Below, piece by piece: positions 1 through 18,056 of a DNA stretch of 64,000 bases (within the stretch, counting starts at the first letter, position 1; every line of letters starts with the position of its first letter). A model generated the notes under the pieces. That model had not been told where the DNA came from. It made no database searches and saw only the letters and a program-made list of their open reading frames with translations. The DNA comes from Nissolia schottii (taxonomy: Eukaryota; Streptophyta; Magnoliopsida; Fabales; Fabaceae). The stretch is taken from positions 409,576 through 473,575 of the forward strand of contig QANU01066072.1 in NCBI GenBank assembly GCA_003254905.1, read 5' to 3'. The translations under genes and the position numbers were made by a program.

Positions 1-3000
1 AAGGAAAAAATGAGAGAAAGAGAGAAAAAAATCACTCTTACACATCATAACACGATTTAAATCGTACAATCGATTTAAATAATAATAGTAAGATTAATTG
101 ACTTCTTTAAACTCGTTAAATTCTAAAATTTAAATCGAAATCTTATTAACATTGTTTGAGATAAGAGAATAAAATGACTAAACTTGACATGATGAGATTC
201 CTGCTTATTGTCATTATTTAAAAATTAATATTTTTTGAATTAAAGTGTAATCCTAAAAAGTCCACCGGGATTTTGCTGACCAAGTTATTCTCTGCCTAGT
301 TGTTTGTCAAGACCCAATTAGTTTTGAAATGGAGGAAAGAATTTCAAAAGATATTCACTCACAATTAAGCGTTAGAACTTTTGTTTATTTAATTCTTGTC
401 GAGAAATGAGAATAAATTTCTGTAGATCAACCTATATGCTTTTTGGTCCTGAAGCTAGTTTGGAATCTCACACTTAAAACCAATTTTTTGTCTCATAATG
501 ACTAATTTATCATCCTTGGATCATATTCAAAGTACCTAATCAAAAGAAATAACATGCCAATGAGTGCGAAAGGGAGAAGAAGAAAAAAATCATTACAAAG
601 TGCATGATTCTATCCCGCGAAACTTTTGGCTTTAGTCCGTTCTTATATTCCATTCTTTTTTTGGTTACAATTCTCATATTCCAATTCGATTCTTAATTAA
701 ACATTCTCACGAATACTAATTTTTGTGTGGGTCTCTATGAAGTATCAAGTTGTGTGAATATTTACCTCTCGTGGATTTGGAAATATTTCCATTACTATTT
801 AATTAGCGTGGATATGATTTGCAATCAGCAATTCTACGCATTTATTCTTACAATTGAATGAGTATGTTTATCTCAACCTAAAAGTGGGGGAGATCAATTG
901 CACAAACTCTTATAAACATATTCTTAATCATGTCCATTAAAAAGCATTTCGTTCATATCCCTAAAATAAAAATGACAGAAATAATAGAATATATAATAAA
1001 GACATTTTTTTTATGTTACTTAAGATGTACATAAATTAACTTAAAATTATTATAAAATAAGGACAATTAGAATTTTTTTAATATGACTTTAACCTTAATG
1101 TTTATGTCTTCTTTATCACAAAATATAAACTAAATATTACCTTAATAATATGACACACCCCCTCAAATTAATTAAGACGAAACATATAGAGCGTAAAATT
1201 TGCAAGATCCAACATCAAATATGGTTCAATATCAATAACATGATAGATAGCGTAAGAATTGCATTAAAGCTAGTATGACATTTTAGTAAGGAAATTATAA
1301 TTACGATATACTATAGAAAAACCACAAAATAGGAGTAAAATTAAATTAAGTAAAAGCAGGACCACACAGCATCGTTCAAATAAAATTCCTAGACCAAATG
1401 TCGAACCCTAATGTGATATGGTCCCAACGAAGAAGAAGGAGAAGAACATGGGTCACGGACACGTATCGCATGTTCAAATAAAGAGGCAAAGAAAACAGTT
1501 AGGAACAAATCTCCTAGGAAATGATCAGAGGTAGAGATCTTGTTCCCTTTTATTTTTACTTATATATTTTGTGTAATGTAGGTTGGATTCCGTACATGCG
1601 CTCTTACCTCATCATTTTACTATATATACTAATCACTACTGGACGCGAAGCACAAGCAGTATTTGTAGGGCTGATACCAAACAGTTAGACCTTTGGTTAG
1701 GCCATGTCTCTTCACTCTTCTTCGCTACCACATGCAGAGAGAAAATTAGGGTTATTAGAGGAACCACGCCTAACAAAACTACGTGGGATCTGGTCCTGTT
1801 AAATGGTTAAGTCGCTAGGCAATCTTATTCTTGCTTTAATTAATTTTATGTAAAATTCTCTTTGCTCGTCTAAGAATAAATAGAGTTTGTTTCATTAAAT
1901 TTATTTTAAAATAAGATTTTTTTAATGAGATTTTGTTTCTCTTTTATTGAGTCTTATTAAGTTTCAGTAAGATATGACGAAATTTTTTTTATACATTTTT
2001 ATTTGTTTTAAATCTTAACAATACAAGAAGTCAAACTACTTATCTAAAAAACTCAGGTTGTCTTAAGGTATACGTGGCCTAACTTAACCCCACTTGTGCA
2101 ATATTGTCTGAAAAAATTGGTCAAACTAATAACAACACTCCAAAATTAATGTGCAAAAATCAATCAATACACCGACACCCAGATAGAAGGAGTGTGTCCG
2201 CCGGAATTTTTTTTATTTGTTGTGTGTCTATGTATGATTTATAATCACTGGTTTTTGTATGGTGTCAGAGCATATATAATAATACAATATATGCCTAAAA
2301 ACAATGTTCAAATATATTTTCTCTATAAATATTAGTCCCGTAGCTCCTCACCTGGATCAATGGAGGACAGTGAAGCTTGAAAGGGGGTTAGGGTTAAACA
2401 AATTAATGACAACAATTAGGCAGCGTGTTGACCACACTCTTGCACACATTGTCTAGCCCATTGGGAAAGGAAACAACTAGGAGCATATAGTAGTTAAAGG
2501 AATTATTTAAATTTGGTTACGACAAATGGAAAAGTAGAGTCTCTGCCAAGTTGACCATGCATATGATTAGATTAAAAAAAGTGTGTGGAAAATATGGTGT
2601 GGCTCGAGGAATGTTTATGGGATAATCGATTACTTAATTAATTAATTAATAAAAAATACTACGTTGTCAGAATTTTGTTGTCAAAAATCTTGTTAAAATG
2701 GTGTAACATGATTTTTAATTATTAGATCAACAAGTGACTTTTACTTTATTTACTTATCCAACCTTTAAATTTTTTACAAAATTTAGTAATATTTCTAGCA
2801 ATAATTCTAACTAAATAACATTATTTTTAATTAATTAACTAACCTTCTATGCAATGTGTACAGGTTCTTCTCGATTTGTTTTCTAGTGCAATGTTGTGTT
2901 TGATTGACTTTTTTTAAAAAAATAAGTGGAGGAAACCATTTTATGACTCTGGAAAAAAAAGGCAAGGTCACCATTACAATGATTTTAAGCTAATGAGCAA

Positions 3001-3949
3001 AATTTTGGCAAAATAGAGAAAGGTCTCTTACTTTTATTCAGAGAAAAAGGTACTAAATCTTTTGGATTAAATCCTCCCAATTTAAGGCCCAACAAAAATT
3101 AGTAGAAACAATAGTAATAGTAATGATAATGAGTATTATTATTATAACAAATCATGGTTGGCCATGACTAGACCCTTCTGCCTAAGTTTTTTGTCATCGT
3201 TCGAGAACTTGTTAAATTGACCTAACTTTGTAAACGGCAAGAAGAAAAAAAAAAAGTATCATTATTTTAAGCCAGTGAAGCCTATATGTTCTCCCGGTTG
3301 GCGACATAAGATAGGTACACCTTGACCTTTGTACAGGTATTACTACAATACAACGTTTGGAGAGTGACCCATAAAAAAAATATATACACTAAAAAAAACA
3401 ATTAAGGCATGGCATTGCATATAAGAAGTGATGCATGCATTTGTCTCGGTCAAATAGGGTCTCTTTGTTTCGCCACCTGCAAGCAACTACAAAAACTTGA
3501 ATTGAAATCGTCACCATATACGTAAAAATTATGGTTCAAAGCCCTAAAGTGCCCTTGCCATGCATGCCCATTGGTTTACAATATTTACATAGATATTTTG
3601 TTGTTTGTCAAGCATTCTCTATCACACCAATTTATTATTAATGGATAATTTCTAAAATAAAAAAGGATATATTAATGTAAATTTGATTTTGAGGAATTTT
3701 AGCGTAAATTTTTATTTACATTATCATCTGTGTGAGTTTTTTTTTTTTAAGAATAAAAGTAAAAAAAAAAAGAAGTTCATGGCTTGGTTGAAGTTCTAGT
3801 TGAACTGACAATTCGTGGTGTCATTCAGGTCTCCTTGAGTATTAAAATATGTGAGGTCACTTCGAATCCTTTGAGAGTCGTACTTGAAAAAAAGAACTTG
3901 GATGCTCAAGTTAATGATGGTTTTTCACGTGTGTGGGCTAATTATTTTG
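1..3949. other. gene-free AT-rich stretch
   Basis: No reading frame here looks like a protein. The translated stretches are short, of random composition, and mostly lack a good ATG. The sequence is AT-rich with homopolymer A and T runs and scattered ATTAATTAATT tracts (for example near 2637). I see no recognisable transposon ends, tRNA or rRNA. Confidence 0.6.
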
Positions 3950-4270
3950 TGCTGTTAAATTTATTAATTTTTGATAAATTTTAAAATTAAATTTATTAAA
4001 GTTTATTATCATTTTGTATTTTATATAATTTTTATAAATTCTTTATTGGTTAAACCATTAAAAAAATTAAATTATAACATATTTATATATTTGTGAATTA
4101 TTTAAATTTATAATGTATATCTCTACAAATATTATAGTAAAAAATATTAATTTATCACATTAAATCAGATACACATCAATATGTTATATCAAATCATGAA
4201 ATAAATACAAAATTTGACAAATTTAATTATAAAATTATCAAAAAATGTATTTATCCCATAGAAATTGTGA
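3950..4270. repeat. AT-rich dispersed repeat, copy A
   Basis: The part from about 3990 to 4110 resembles 27190-27310 closely by eye. Both contain a TTTTATATAATTTT core, then a TTTATT, then (A)TTAAAC-ATTAAAA-AATTAA, and then a TTTATA-ATTTGTTGA-like tail. Two similar copies 23 kb apart suggest an old MITE-like repeat. Ends and target duplications are not clear. Confidence 0.45.
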
Positions 4271-5632
4271 AAAATCACCTAAATTAATAAGAGTGGACTA
4301 TATGTCAATCTATCTAGATTGAAAAAAAAAAAAAATTTGACTAAATCTAAATAGAGATACTTATAGTGGTTAAGCTTGTTTACGTTTGTAAACATTGATG
4401 GTCACTAAGGAAATGTAGTGTAACGATGAGTAACTCATAAATAGTGTGGTTTATAAGATTATGTAACAATCTTCGATCATTGACCCTATGAAATTAATTA
4501 AGAACTTGGTCAGATGTAGATCGGGTTATAAGACAATGCCCGGTATGGTTCCGGTCCAAAACTATTTCACTTTTCTAATTAATAAGTCAAACAAATGATA
4601 TCATAGAAATACTTTTATAATCAAGGGGTTGATTATTTCTTAATGAAGTTCGATCCCTGACTTTAGGTATAAAACAATTTTAAATCTCTTGATTAGCTAT
4701 TCCATTTTAGAAATGTTTACAAATCAGTGAGAGATTAATCACTGAATCTACACCAATAGATACCTAGTCGTGTAAAAAAAAATACAAATACTTCTATAAA
4801 GCTTAAAAAATTTCACTCTCTAGCTAATTAATCAAATATCTTCATAGTAAACTCAACTTAATTAGTGCCTTATGTGGTGGACAGCTTTGCATGTTGGGGT
4901 TTTGCTGGGCAGAGGAGGTGGGAGACAAAGGCAGAAAGATAGGGGGTGTGAGAGATGCATGGATTTGGTTACCTGTGTGAAGGAGTGGTGTGTGTCATAT
5001 ATTCATGCAATGTCATGAGACTAAGCATTGAGAGAAGGAGCTGTCACAATTTTGTAATTATTATTTTTTGTAATGTTTTAATTTTGTGGCAGTTTGTACG
5101 CCAAGTCTCCGACACTAGGGTGAGGTCCCTGGCTCCGACGATTGCCCATTTTGTGCCACCCTCTTTCATGTTTCCCCTTCTCCCATTTTACCCTTTTTTA
5201 CCCAATTGTTATTAATTGGTCCTTATCTGCTTTTTATATTTTTGTTATCTAGCTATCTTGATCATTAATTTTCTTGAAATGACCTTTCATGTGAGTTTCA
5301 TCTTATCTCAACACGTGGTGATTCATTTGAAACATGCATTCATACATATAGTTCCAAACTTCGATCCAATTCAAATGTTGTAGATATACACACGAGTTAT
5401 ACAGTATCAACAACAATTCTGTTATTAGGGATGAAGGTTCCAACCTTCGACATTTTGGTCATATATAAAAGCTTTAATACTATATATTAAATAATTAAAT
5501 GAGTTTAACTCATTGTCATAAGTTGACTTAAAAAGTGATAATTATTTTATATTATAAAAATTATTTAGGCTTTATTTTTAAATAACGTGTTACTCTAACA
5601 TTCAATTTATGCTTAATAATGAACATTTGGAG
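4271..5632. other. gene-free stretch
   Basis: No supported gene. A locally G-rich patch (about 4870-5170) contains an 86-codon open stretch at 4955-5215, but its translation shows no family motif, repeat or signal. I treat it as noncoding. Confidence 0.5.
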
Positions 5633-6286
5633 TAAGGATGGCAATTCGCCCAATCTCACCGAGTTTTGGGGTGGGTGATTCAATGTTTGATGGGGGGTTT
5701 TGAGATAGATTTGAGAAAAACTCGTTCATTTAGTTTTGGGTTTGGGAAAGATTTGGATTTTGAGGTATCCACCTCAGGTGTGCCTATGTGTGTGTGTGTA
5801 TATATAATTTACAATGAATTTATTAAAAAATATATAATATACATGTAAACAAAAAATACATTGTAAAATTATAGTTAACAATGATGCATATAAAATCATA
5901 ATGTTGTGATACTTAGTGTTTACTTTTTATTATGTTGTGATATTTATTATTTGTGATTTATTTTTTTGTTTATTGTCTTAAAAAAATGGATGAAAATACA
6001 GATAAGTTATGGATAAATTAATCTATTTTTTAAAAATTCATTTGCACCTAAAAAGTGTGATTTTTTTAACCATGTGAATTAGTTAGATCGTTGAGTAAAA
6101 AAAAATCTTTTTAGAAAAAATGGAATTCAAGGTGGTGCGGGGCAAACATAAACATGTGGGTTTGGGTTAGAGACAAAAAATAAAAACCCACCGGAATATA
6201 GAGCGGAGAGTGGGGCAAGATTTGAGTGAACAAGGAGGAGATAAATAATGAAAACTCGTCTCACATTCTCCTATTGTTATCCCTAA
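5633..6286. mobile_element. non-autonomous DNA element of the GGATGGCAAT type
   Basis: The left end reads TAAGGATGGCAATTCGCCC. The reverse complement of the right end reads TAGGGATAACAATAGGAGAA. These are imperfect terminal inverted repeats. This end type, starting near AGGGATGGCAAT, is common in repeated plant elements whose superfamily is uncertain. The interior is G-rich on one side and C-rich on the other, with no transposase coding. Length is about 650 bases. The target duplication is not clear. Confidence 0.5.
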
Positions 6287-8380
6287 TCTAGAGCATAGAG
6301 TTTATAGAATTAAACATCTGCGAATATACTCAATAACAATATTAAAATATGTTTTAATATCGAATAATTTTATATGTTTTTTTACCGCTTATATGTATGA
6401 AGCTCTTCCCAACACCCAAAAATATACGTCATCACCGTTCACTTTCATGATCCATTCCCGGGCCATTCTCTCTCTTATATATAATTTGATTGAGAATATG
6501 TTATAATCATTAGTGAATACTAACTTCATAAATATCTATAGCTCAACTTTTATTTTGTTAAAAATTATATTTATGTGATGTATTATCTAAAGCATAATTT
6601 ATACAACAAATTAACTTTATTTTTTAATTTTCTGTGAACTATTTTCTCTCAATTTATTGAGATTTGAATCATAATTCGCTAAGTAGACCCAACCTAAGTT
6701 CATGGATTCGGGTTTGGTGCTAGTGCTGTTGTAGATATAAGTACATCCTCGATTATTTTTTTGGCAATGATATATCCACAAATTTTGGTTGTGCATAGTA
6801 ATTAACTAATATATCTTTCAACATACTATTAATTTGTAAGAACAATGGAATGAAATCACCGCGGTAAATTCATGCTAAAATAAACGGGAATTTTTGTCGT
6901 AACAAGGGTAATTAGAGAAATGTGAAGTCACCGACAGCAAGGGACATCTGTTGCAGGCGTGTTCGCAATTTTCACTTTCACTCCTCACTTACTCACTAAG
7001 CCACCACACAAGTCTCTGAGCTACAAAGATTTTGGTGGATTTTGTTTCCTGCTAGTGCTTGTTGAAGAAATTTTTTCTTACACACAATTTTAATACATTA
7101 TTTTGTTTAGATATGTATGTTATAAAAATAAATCTTATAAAGTGGGAGTTATTTTTATTATGTATGTTATCATAAAATAATGTATTTTTTTATTAGTCAA
7201 AAGATGTCTATCATTAATAACAATTAATCTTTAGTCAAACCTTAAAAATCCTCAAAATGAGTACATATGTTTCTCCACAAACTTTCTTTGTACATATTGT
7301 CAAAAATCAAACTCTCAACCCTAAATATTTAAAGATCTTAATTATTTGTCAATTGTGATCAGACTTTAGTATGCTTCAAAAATAATGTTGTAGAATTATA
7401 TGTACTGTGTAAGTAATTTTTTGTGGGTGGTGTAGCCTGGTGTCAACCTTGGTGTGGGAATTGACCATAATGTCCATGCTTAGTGGCTTTCATTAATAAT
7501 AGCATGGTACTGCGCCTCTATATATATCCACGGATAAGAACAAACAAATTAATTAATTCATTCATTCATGACACATCACAAGCCCTGCCACCTCATCATT
7601 CATGGCCCCCACCATCATCACATCATGCATCCACCCACATCCATGCGTGCCATATCCCATGGCCATCATCTCAGCTTCCATATATCCACGAAGTGACGCA
7701 ACACACACACACACACAACGCGTGCATAATGCATACATAGATTAGAAAGATTGCCCAAATTATATATGTTTAATCACAAAAAGCCATCCAACATTTTTTG
7801 CTTAATTAGCTATGAAATCAAATCATCAAGGGAATCCATATTCCCAAACCCACTTGGGTGATAATTCAACAGAATTCCCACTCGCTAATTCTTGTGTACA
7901 TACACATTATAAAAGGGTTTTGATGTAACATCCATTCGATTTGCTCAGTGATGATGAGAAAAAGAAAAGCTCTTAATTATTAATATAAATCTAATCAAAA
8001 CTCAAATCATCATTATCAACTGGCACCTATATCATTGTATATTTTAATAGATTTCCCAAGCTTTTTCAATTAATATTATTCTCATGCATCAAAGTAGCAT
8101 TTTTTTTTTCTTCTTATGAACCTCAAGATCTCAGATAGCTTTAGTTAATTTGTCACATATTGGGATTTCTTTTTCTATTGATGGGACTACGATCACAAAT
8201 TGCAAATATTAGGTATCTTTTTTATTCCTCATTACTTAGTGGCTAAACTCGAAACGTCGACATTTTTAAAAGAGGGGAAGTTAAAAAGGTCAGTGGTAGA
8301 CCACCATGGCCATAGTTGTTTGATGTTTAATTTAAATAAAAATAGTTTTGTCTGGCAAAGCCAAAAAGAAAAAGAAAATC

Positions 8381-8385
<5 letters not shown>
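6287..8385. other. gene-free stretch
   Basis: No supported gene. A moderately GC-rich section at 7560-7740 contains CATCATCA and CCATGG motifs and an (AC)n tract, and reads open for 85 codons (7483-7740). The translation is His- and Pro-rich simple sequence and not a recognisable protein. Confidence 0.5.

Positions 8386-8427
<42 letters not shown>
8386..8427. repeat. (AT)n microsatellite
   Basis: An uninterrupted TA dinucleotide run of about 40 bases. It produces Tyr-Ile repeat translations on both strands, which are not genes. Confidence 0.95.
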
Positions 8428-8430
<3 letters not shown>

Positions 8431-9659
8431 TTTCTTTCCAATCACGATTTTGATATCATCAGTCATTTTCAATTGATTTTAAATTGACAATCAAAGTCAT
8501 AAGATAATAGATTCTAGTGCCTATTTAATAATGATGCGAGTTAGATGGTCCCCACGGTGTGGTTCCACAATATCTGATTATACGCCACATGTCCCATAAA
8601 CAAGATGATCTCGTGATTTATATGTCTTAACTTTGTCTCCAATTATTATCTGCCACTTCCGTTCCATAATCTCGGTTATGGAGAGTGCCCACACGCTCCG
8701 ATTAAGGTACCAGTACCTCTAAAAAATAAAAATAAATGTTATTTGCATGGTTTATTTGAGTGGATACTCAACCATTCACTCATAAAACCATGGGATACAC
8801 CATGTTGAGATATTCTCTTTTTAAGTAGGTTTAATATTTTTGTGAAAGCGAGAAATTTTTTTATTATAATATCTCTATTATCAAAATTAAAACATTTTAA
8901 GAACAACATAAGCCTAAAATTTGGCAAGTAAAAATAGAAGAGTACCATGCATTGAGACTTAATAAATAATCTATTATTTGGTGTTCGATTCTCACTTATT
9001 AAAATGAAAAAAAATATTTTATGGTTAACAATTTATCATTTTATATCAGTTTAGTTACTACAGTAAAATTAGTCACTACTATCAACAATTGACACCATGT
9101 GTCCATACAAAAACACCCAAATAGTTATTACATCTCAACATAAATAGTTATTTGTAATAAAAATTTAAAAAGTGAATCGTATATGAAAAATGGGAGTAAT
9201 AATACATAATAAGGTGAAAACATGAGGATCTAGTGATTAGATTTGAGAAACTAATCTCAAGGAGCGTGAAACTAATAGCAAGTTAATCTAGAAAAATAAA
9301 TACTTAAAAACAAGCGGCACATCCCTTAAGCTAGTGGATTATGTGGGAGGACAGTAGCATCATAATAAAGCATAGACGATTAGGAAAATGCGTCATGAAG
9401 CAATTTAGGCAAACGAGGTTGAACCGTTCTATGTGAGGAAATATTCTAGTTCTAGGTGAAGGCACAAACAAAGGAAGGATGATCCACGACAAAGTGAGAA
9501 CGCTTGTTAGTACTCTTGTCCTCATAGTTAGTTTTAGTTGGAGACCGTGGTCTGTCACTTTCCTTTGAAGTGGGGATCTTTGTCTTTCTTTTGCATCTCC
9601 AACTCTCTCTTATCTACTATTCTTTACTCTGACTAATTTGACCTCAATTAGTCATACCT
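8428..9659. other. gene-free stretch
   Basis: No supported gene or RNA. It contains ordinary AT-rich spacer DNA with a few moderately GC-rich patches (8520-8710, 9310-9560) that show no protein-like frame. Confidence 0.5.
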
Positions 9660-10200
9660 AATCATAAATTAGCCTAATCTTTGTATAATGTCACCTACAT
9701 TTTTTTTGCTTCAATTTGTTCATGCTACAAATCAACCTGAATACAAGATCTTCGTATATAAAGATGTCGGCCGAGATGTTTTGAGAAGTTCATTTGCGCT
9801 AAGATATTCACAGACCTACTTATATAAGTAAGTATGAACTCAGTCATAACAATTGGACCTTAGGCCTAGACCTAGCACATAAACTAGGCGTCAATCCATA
9901 ACCATCAAACCGTTGAGAGAAAGGTAACTAAACTAGTTTTCATGAGATATCATAAAAGCATTACTTAAGTAATGATGACCTTGTAATGATTACGATTACG
10001 ATTACCAAACACCCCATCGGACCGAGCAGAAGTCATTCGCCAAGAGTATATAAGCATGAATCATAATCATGCTAAAGGTATGTTTTTACTCAATATCACT
10101 CCATATATCACTTGTATATTCACTTGAGCGATAGAGCAATTTTTTCACGTACCAACCCCACCGAAGCAAAGCTAAATCACCACATGTTCTTTCACCTTAA
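9660..10200 (+). mobile_element. remnant of a Ty3/gypsy-like LTR
   Basis: This GC-richer block reads like the regulatory end of an LTR. TATATAAG (about 10047) is followed some 75 bases later by CACTTGAGCGATAGAGCA and then CGTACCAACCCCACCG. Plant gypsy LTRs often end near a CTTGAGCGTCGGAGTG-like segment followed by a TACC-CCCC box, and this looks like a mutated version. I see no second LTR, primer site or gag/pol coding, so it would be a solo or truncated LTR. Its limits are approximate. Confidence 0.45.
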
Positions 10201-12200
10201 TAGCTCTCAACCTTGTCAGATAACAATTACTAGCTATCTTGACCCTCTGAATTGCTAGTAACAGTTTCATTATTCTTTTCTTTTTTGAAACAAGGACTCG
10301 TGCTTTCAACTCATCCACACTCTAAAGAACAAAGTAAAAAATTAATAATTATAAATGAAAATAGTTTTGTAATCAGCAGACAGCAATTATAATTCGCGTG
10401 TTATTGCTAGAATGTTTAGTGTACTTTAGAAAACTTTCAATCATATAATGTATATTCTGTAATAGTAGAATTTAATCAAGATTTGACTCAAAATAAGACT
10501 TTATAGTTACCTACGACATTAAATGACATTATGACCACGGGGACAGAAAGTGGGAGAAAAGAAATAATAAGTTGATGGCGTACACTTATAATGCAGAGGA
10601 TTCTGTGGGAGTGAAATTGAGGTAAACTGTGTTCTGCCGCAGGATCTAAACAACAACAGCAAGGCATCGTTGGACCGAATAATTTAAGATTGGTAAGGGG
10701 AGCCATAAATTAAGTGCCTAATTCGAAGGTTGAACAATCCTATCCGCTACCCTTTTTTAATTCTCACTTGGCTGACTAGATAAAACAAAGAATTTAAGAT
10801 ACATAATAACAAATAATAAGATTAATAATAATATAACATAAACATTATATCAAACCACTGTGATAGATACACATAGCCTTCAAATCACTATGTTAATTCA
10901 ACCGTTTTCTTTTTTGTCAAATTCTTTTTGCCTCTTACTTAAACCATTCTTTTTTGGGTCTTGCGCTTCAGCCGTTAAACAAGTCCAAAATATTGTAAAA
11001 AAAAAAGAAGAAGAAAGATTTCATACAAAGTTTAGGTGGCAAATATACAAATTTAAACCACATGTGAAACCAAATAGATCCAGCGTCCCATATTCATGAC
11101 CCAAAAAAAAGTAATAGATCCAGCGGCACAACAGAAACGATACTCGTTTCAAATATTTCTAGACTTGTGAGCGTTAAAAATGGGCTCCAATTGACAGGCC
11201 ACCCAAAATGAAAAAGAATACGGTTGCAATTTTCATGTCTAGATGTTGAGAATTAGAGGAAAAATAGTAACGACGTATTATTTTACTAAATCTTCTTACA
11301 AATTCTCAGATAAAATAAGCATTATTTTTTAAATTTCAAAGATTTGATTACATTACTTTGAAAATAAAAAAATAAAAAAGAATTGAAAAAAAAAGAATTC
11401 TTTATTCAGAAAAGATTGAAAGAGCCAACTACTTGGTAGAAAACCTAAGGAGAACTCATTAGGTAGGATTCATTTTCAATTGCCATCCACGTTTCATAGA
11501 CTCTTTTTCAAATAAGAGGTTACATTAACAGAGAAATTGGAGGATAATTATTCTAACACTAATAACACAAATTAAAAACAACATTTAAACCCTGAATCCA
11601 AATATCATGCCAAATTGTTTTGTCTACCTAACTCGATCCTCTATATTAATGAACTCACTTTAGAAGGTAAAGTGAAGGAATTTCATGCTTAGATTAAAAA
11701 AGTAAAAAGTATAATTCAACACTTTATTGATCCGAGGATTCTTGTCAGTTAATTATACTAAATTATACCCCCCCCCCCAAGTTCCTACAGATTCAACATT
11801 TCAAAACGGATGGTGGAAATCATTTTGAGAAATGGTTCATAAAAATTCTTAGTGCTATTATCTAGTTGTGTGGTTCCAATAACGCAATGTTATTTGTTTC
11901 AATTTCTTGAAGACTACAAAAGACATTTGAAGAAATTCGGCTAACTGTTAAAAACTTATGACCTCATTGCAATTGAATCAAGAATCCATTCCCAAATTTT
12001 GGAGCACACAAATAAATGAAATCGTCAAGACCTGGACATGCCAAAAAATAACCCAAAAAGCAAAATAAAATGAGATAAACAAGAGTTGACGTAACTTTTG
12101 AGTTACACAACAGAATAGAGGCAGAATCTCCTAGAAGCAAGCTCCACCATAATTAAAAGTTACCAAGAGCAAACACCAGATCTCCATAAGCATCATCAAA
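10201..12200. other. gene-free stretch 3' of the CK2 gene
   Basis: No coding signal. It includes a run of ten C at about 11768-11777 and AT-rich spacer. The last few hundred bases before 12201 should hold the 3' untranslated region of the minus-strand CK2 gene, but I cannot fix its end. Confidence 0.5.
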
Positions 12201-17123
<4,923 letters not shown>

Positions 17124-17531
17124 CAAATCGCAAATGGCATAAAAGTTGCAGGTTCCGCCTTTGGTGACGATGGTGATGGTCTTCAAACCCAAACCCTCTT
17201 TCTCTTTCTCCTTTTTTTTTAAATAAAAAAAATTAAAATTGTTTTCTGTTTTAAAAAATAAATAGCCAAAAGGAAAAATCAAGAGACTATGAAGGACTAT
17301 CTCCTTATTTTTTGTTTTTATTATGTTATTTATTTTTTGTGCATGATGTCGTATTGCATGAGATCTAATAGATGTTAGAATGTGTCTGAGAAAATAAAAA
17401 AATTAAACTTATTTTAATAGTTGCTTTTACAGACTTGAAGTGACGACACACTTAAAGTAACTTTTACTTGTTTACAGACTCAACATTATTAAAGGATTAT
17501 ACTATAATTGATATGACTGGTCTTTTATCTT
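17124..17531. other. CK2 5' leader and promoter region
   Basis: Upstream of the CK2 start, read on the minus strand, lies a purine-rich tract (AGGAGAAAGAGAAAGAGGG near 17200) likely within the 5' leader. An AT-rich spacer follows, up to the next reading frame. No unambiguous TATA box position can be given. Confidence 0.4.
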
Positions 17532-18056
17532 CTAGGGACTAGGAGAACGATTGTTAATCCAGTCAGAGTATTCATCTTCAATCTTTTGGAAATGTTCTGC
17601 GACTTCTTCCCTGAAGAGTTTTTCAGCCAATTGGCCATTGTCTAGACATACTGGGCTTTCCGGTTTATGTGAATCTTGCATCTCGTCATCGAAAAACTTG
17701 GGAGGACTTTCTACGTTCTTCTTTTTCTTTCCTTTTTTCTTTGGTCTTAATCCTCTAACTCTTCTAGGAAACTGCCTTGGTGATTGTGCAGGAACTCCGA
17801 TACTTGAGAATGGCAGAGGCACTCTGGCTGGATCTTTTGTTGGAATTTCTTTGCTAGTTTTTTGTCCTATGGCTGGATGGTAACTATAAGGACCACATTC
17901 TCCCATTGGATCCCATTCGGGAAAACAAATAATATCTAAGGGTTTAAGTTTGCCACAGGTGGAATTGACTTGCAGGTTTTTTATATTAAAGCCATTAAAT
18001 TCATGAAGATGAGTGATAAATTCTTCCTTGTAAAAGGGTGGTGTGGCATCCTTCAA
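17532..18056 (-). CDS. unidentified protein or exon, possibly truncated
   Basis: I do not recognise this 174-codon frame. The frame opens at about 18062 with no ATG. The first in-frame ATG is internal (in the segment DPMGECGPYSYHP), so it may be a last exon or a 5'-truncated gene copy. GATGCC (about 18050) follows an AAG that could serve as a splice acceptor. The translation is clearly non-random. It has a Cys-bearing N-terminal part with ICFPEWDPMGE, then a Pro-rich linker, then a very basic patch RPKKKGKKKK, and finally an acidic amphipathic tail with LAEKLFREEVAEHFQKIEDE. The basic patch could be a nuclear signal or bind nucleic acid. DNA around it is AT-rich with a decayed LINE beyond, so a mobile-element origin is possible. 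Confidence 0.45.
   Translation of the reverse strand: MKDATPPFYKEEFITHLHEFNGFNIKNLQVNSTCGKLKPLDIICFPEWDPMGECGPYSYHPAIGQKTSKEIPTKDPARVPLPFSSIGVPAQSPRQFPRRVRGLRPKKKGKKKKNVESPPKFFDDEMQDSHKPESPVCLDNGQLAEKLFREEVAEHFQKIEDEYSDWINNRSPSP

Noticed and set aside
8200-8487. Open frames on both strands across the (AT)n run
   Set aside because: They are open only because TA repeats encode Tyr-Ile without stops.
11768-11777. Run of ten C as a quadruplex candidate
   Set aside because: A single homopolymer without further C or G tracts nearby is not enough to propose a structure.
17124-17282. Longer N-terminus for CK2 starting at 17282
   Set aside because: The extra frame is Phe/Lys-rich leader sequence, and the codon at 17282 is not a convincing start. 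The ATG at 17123 begins a typical transit peptide.
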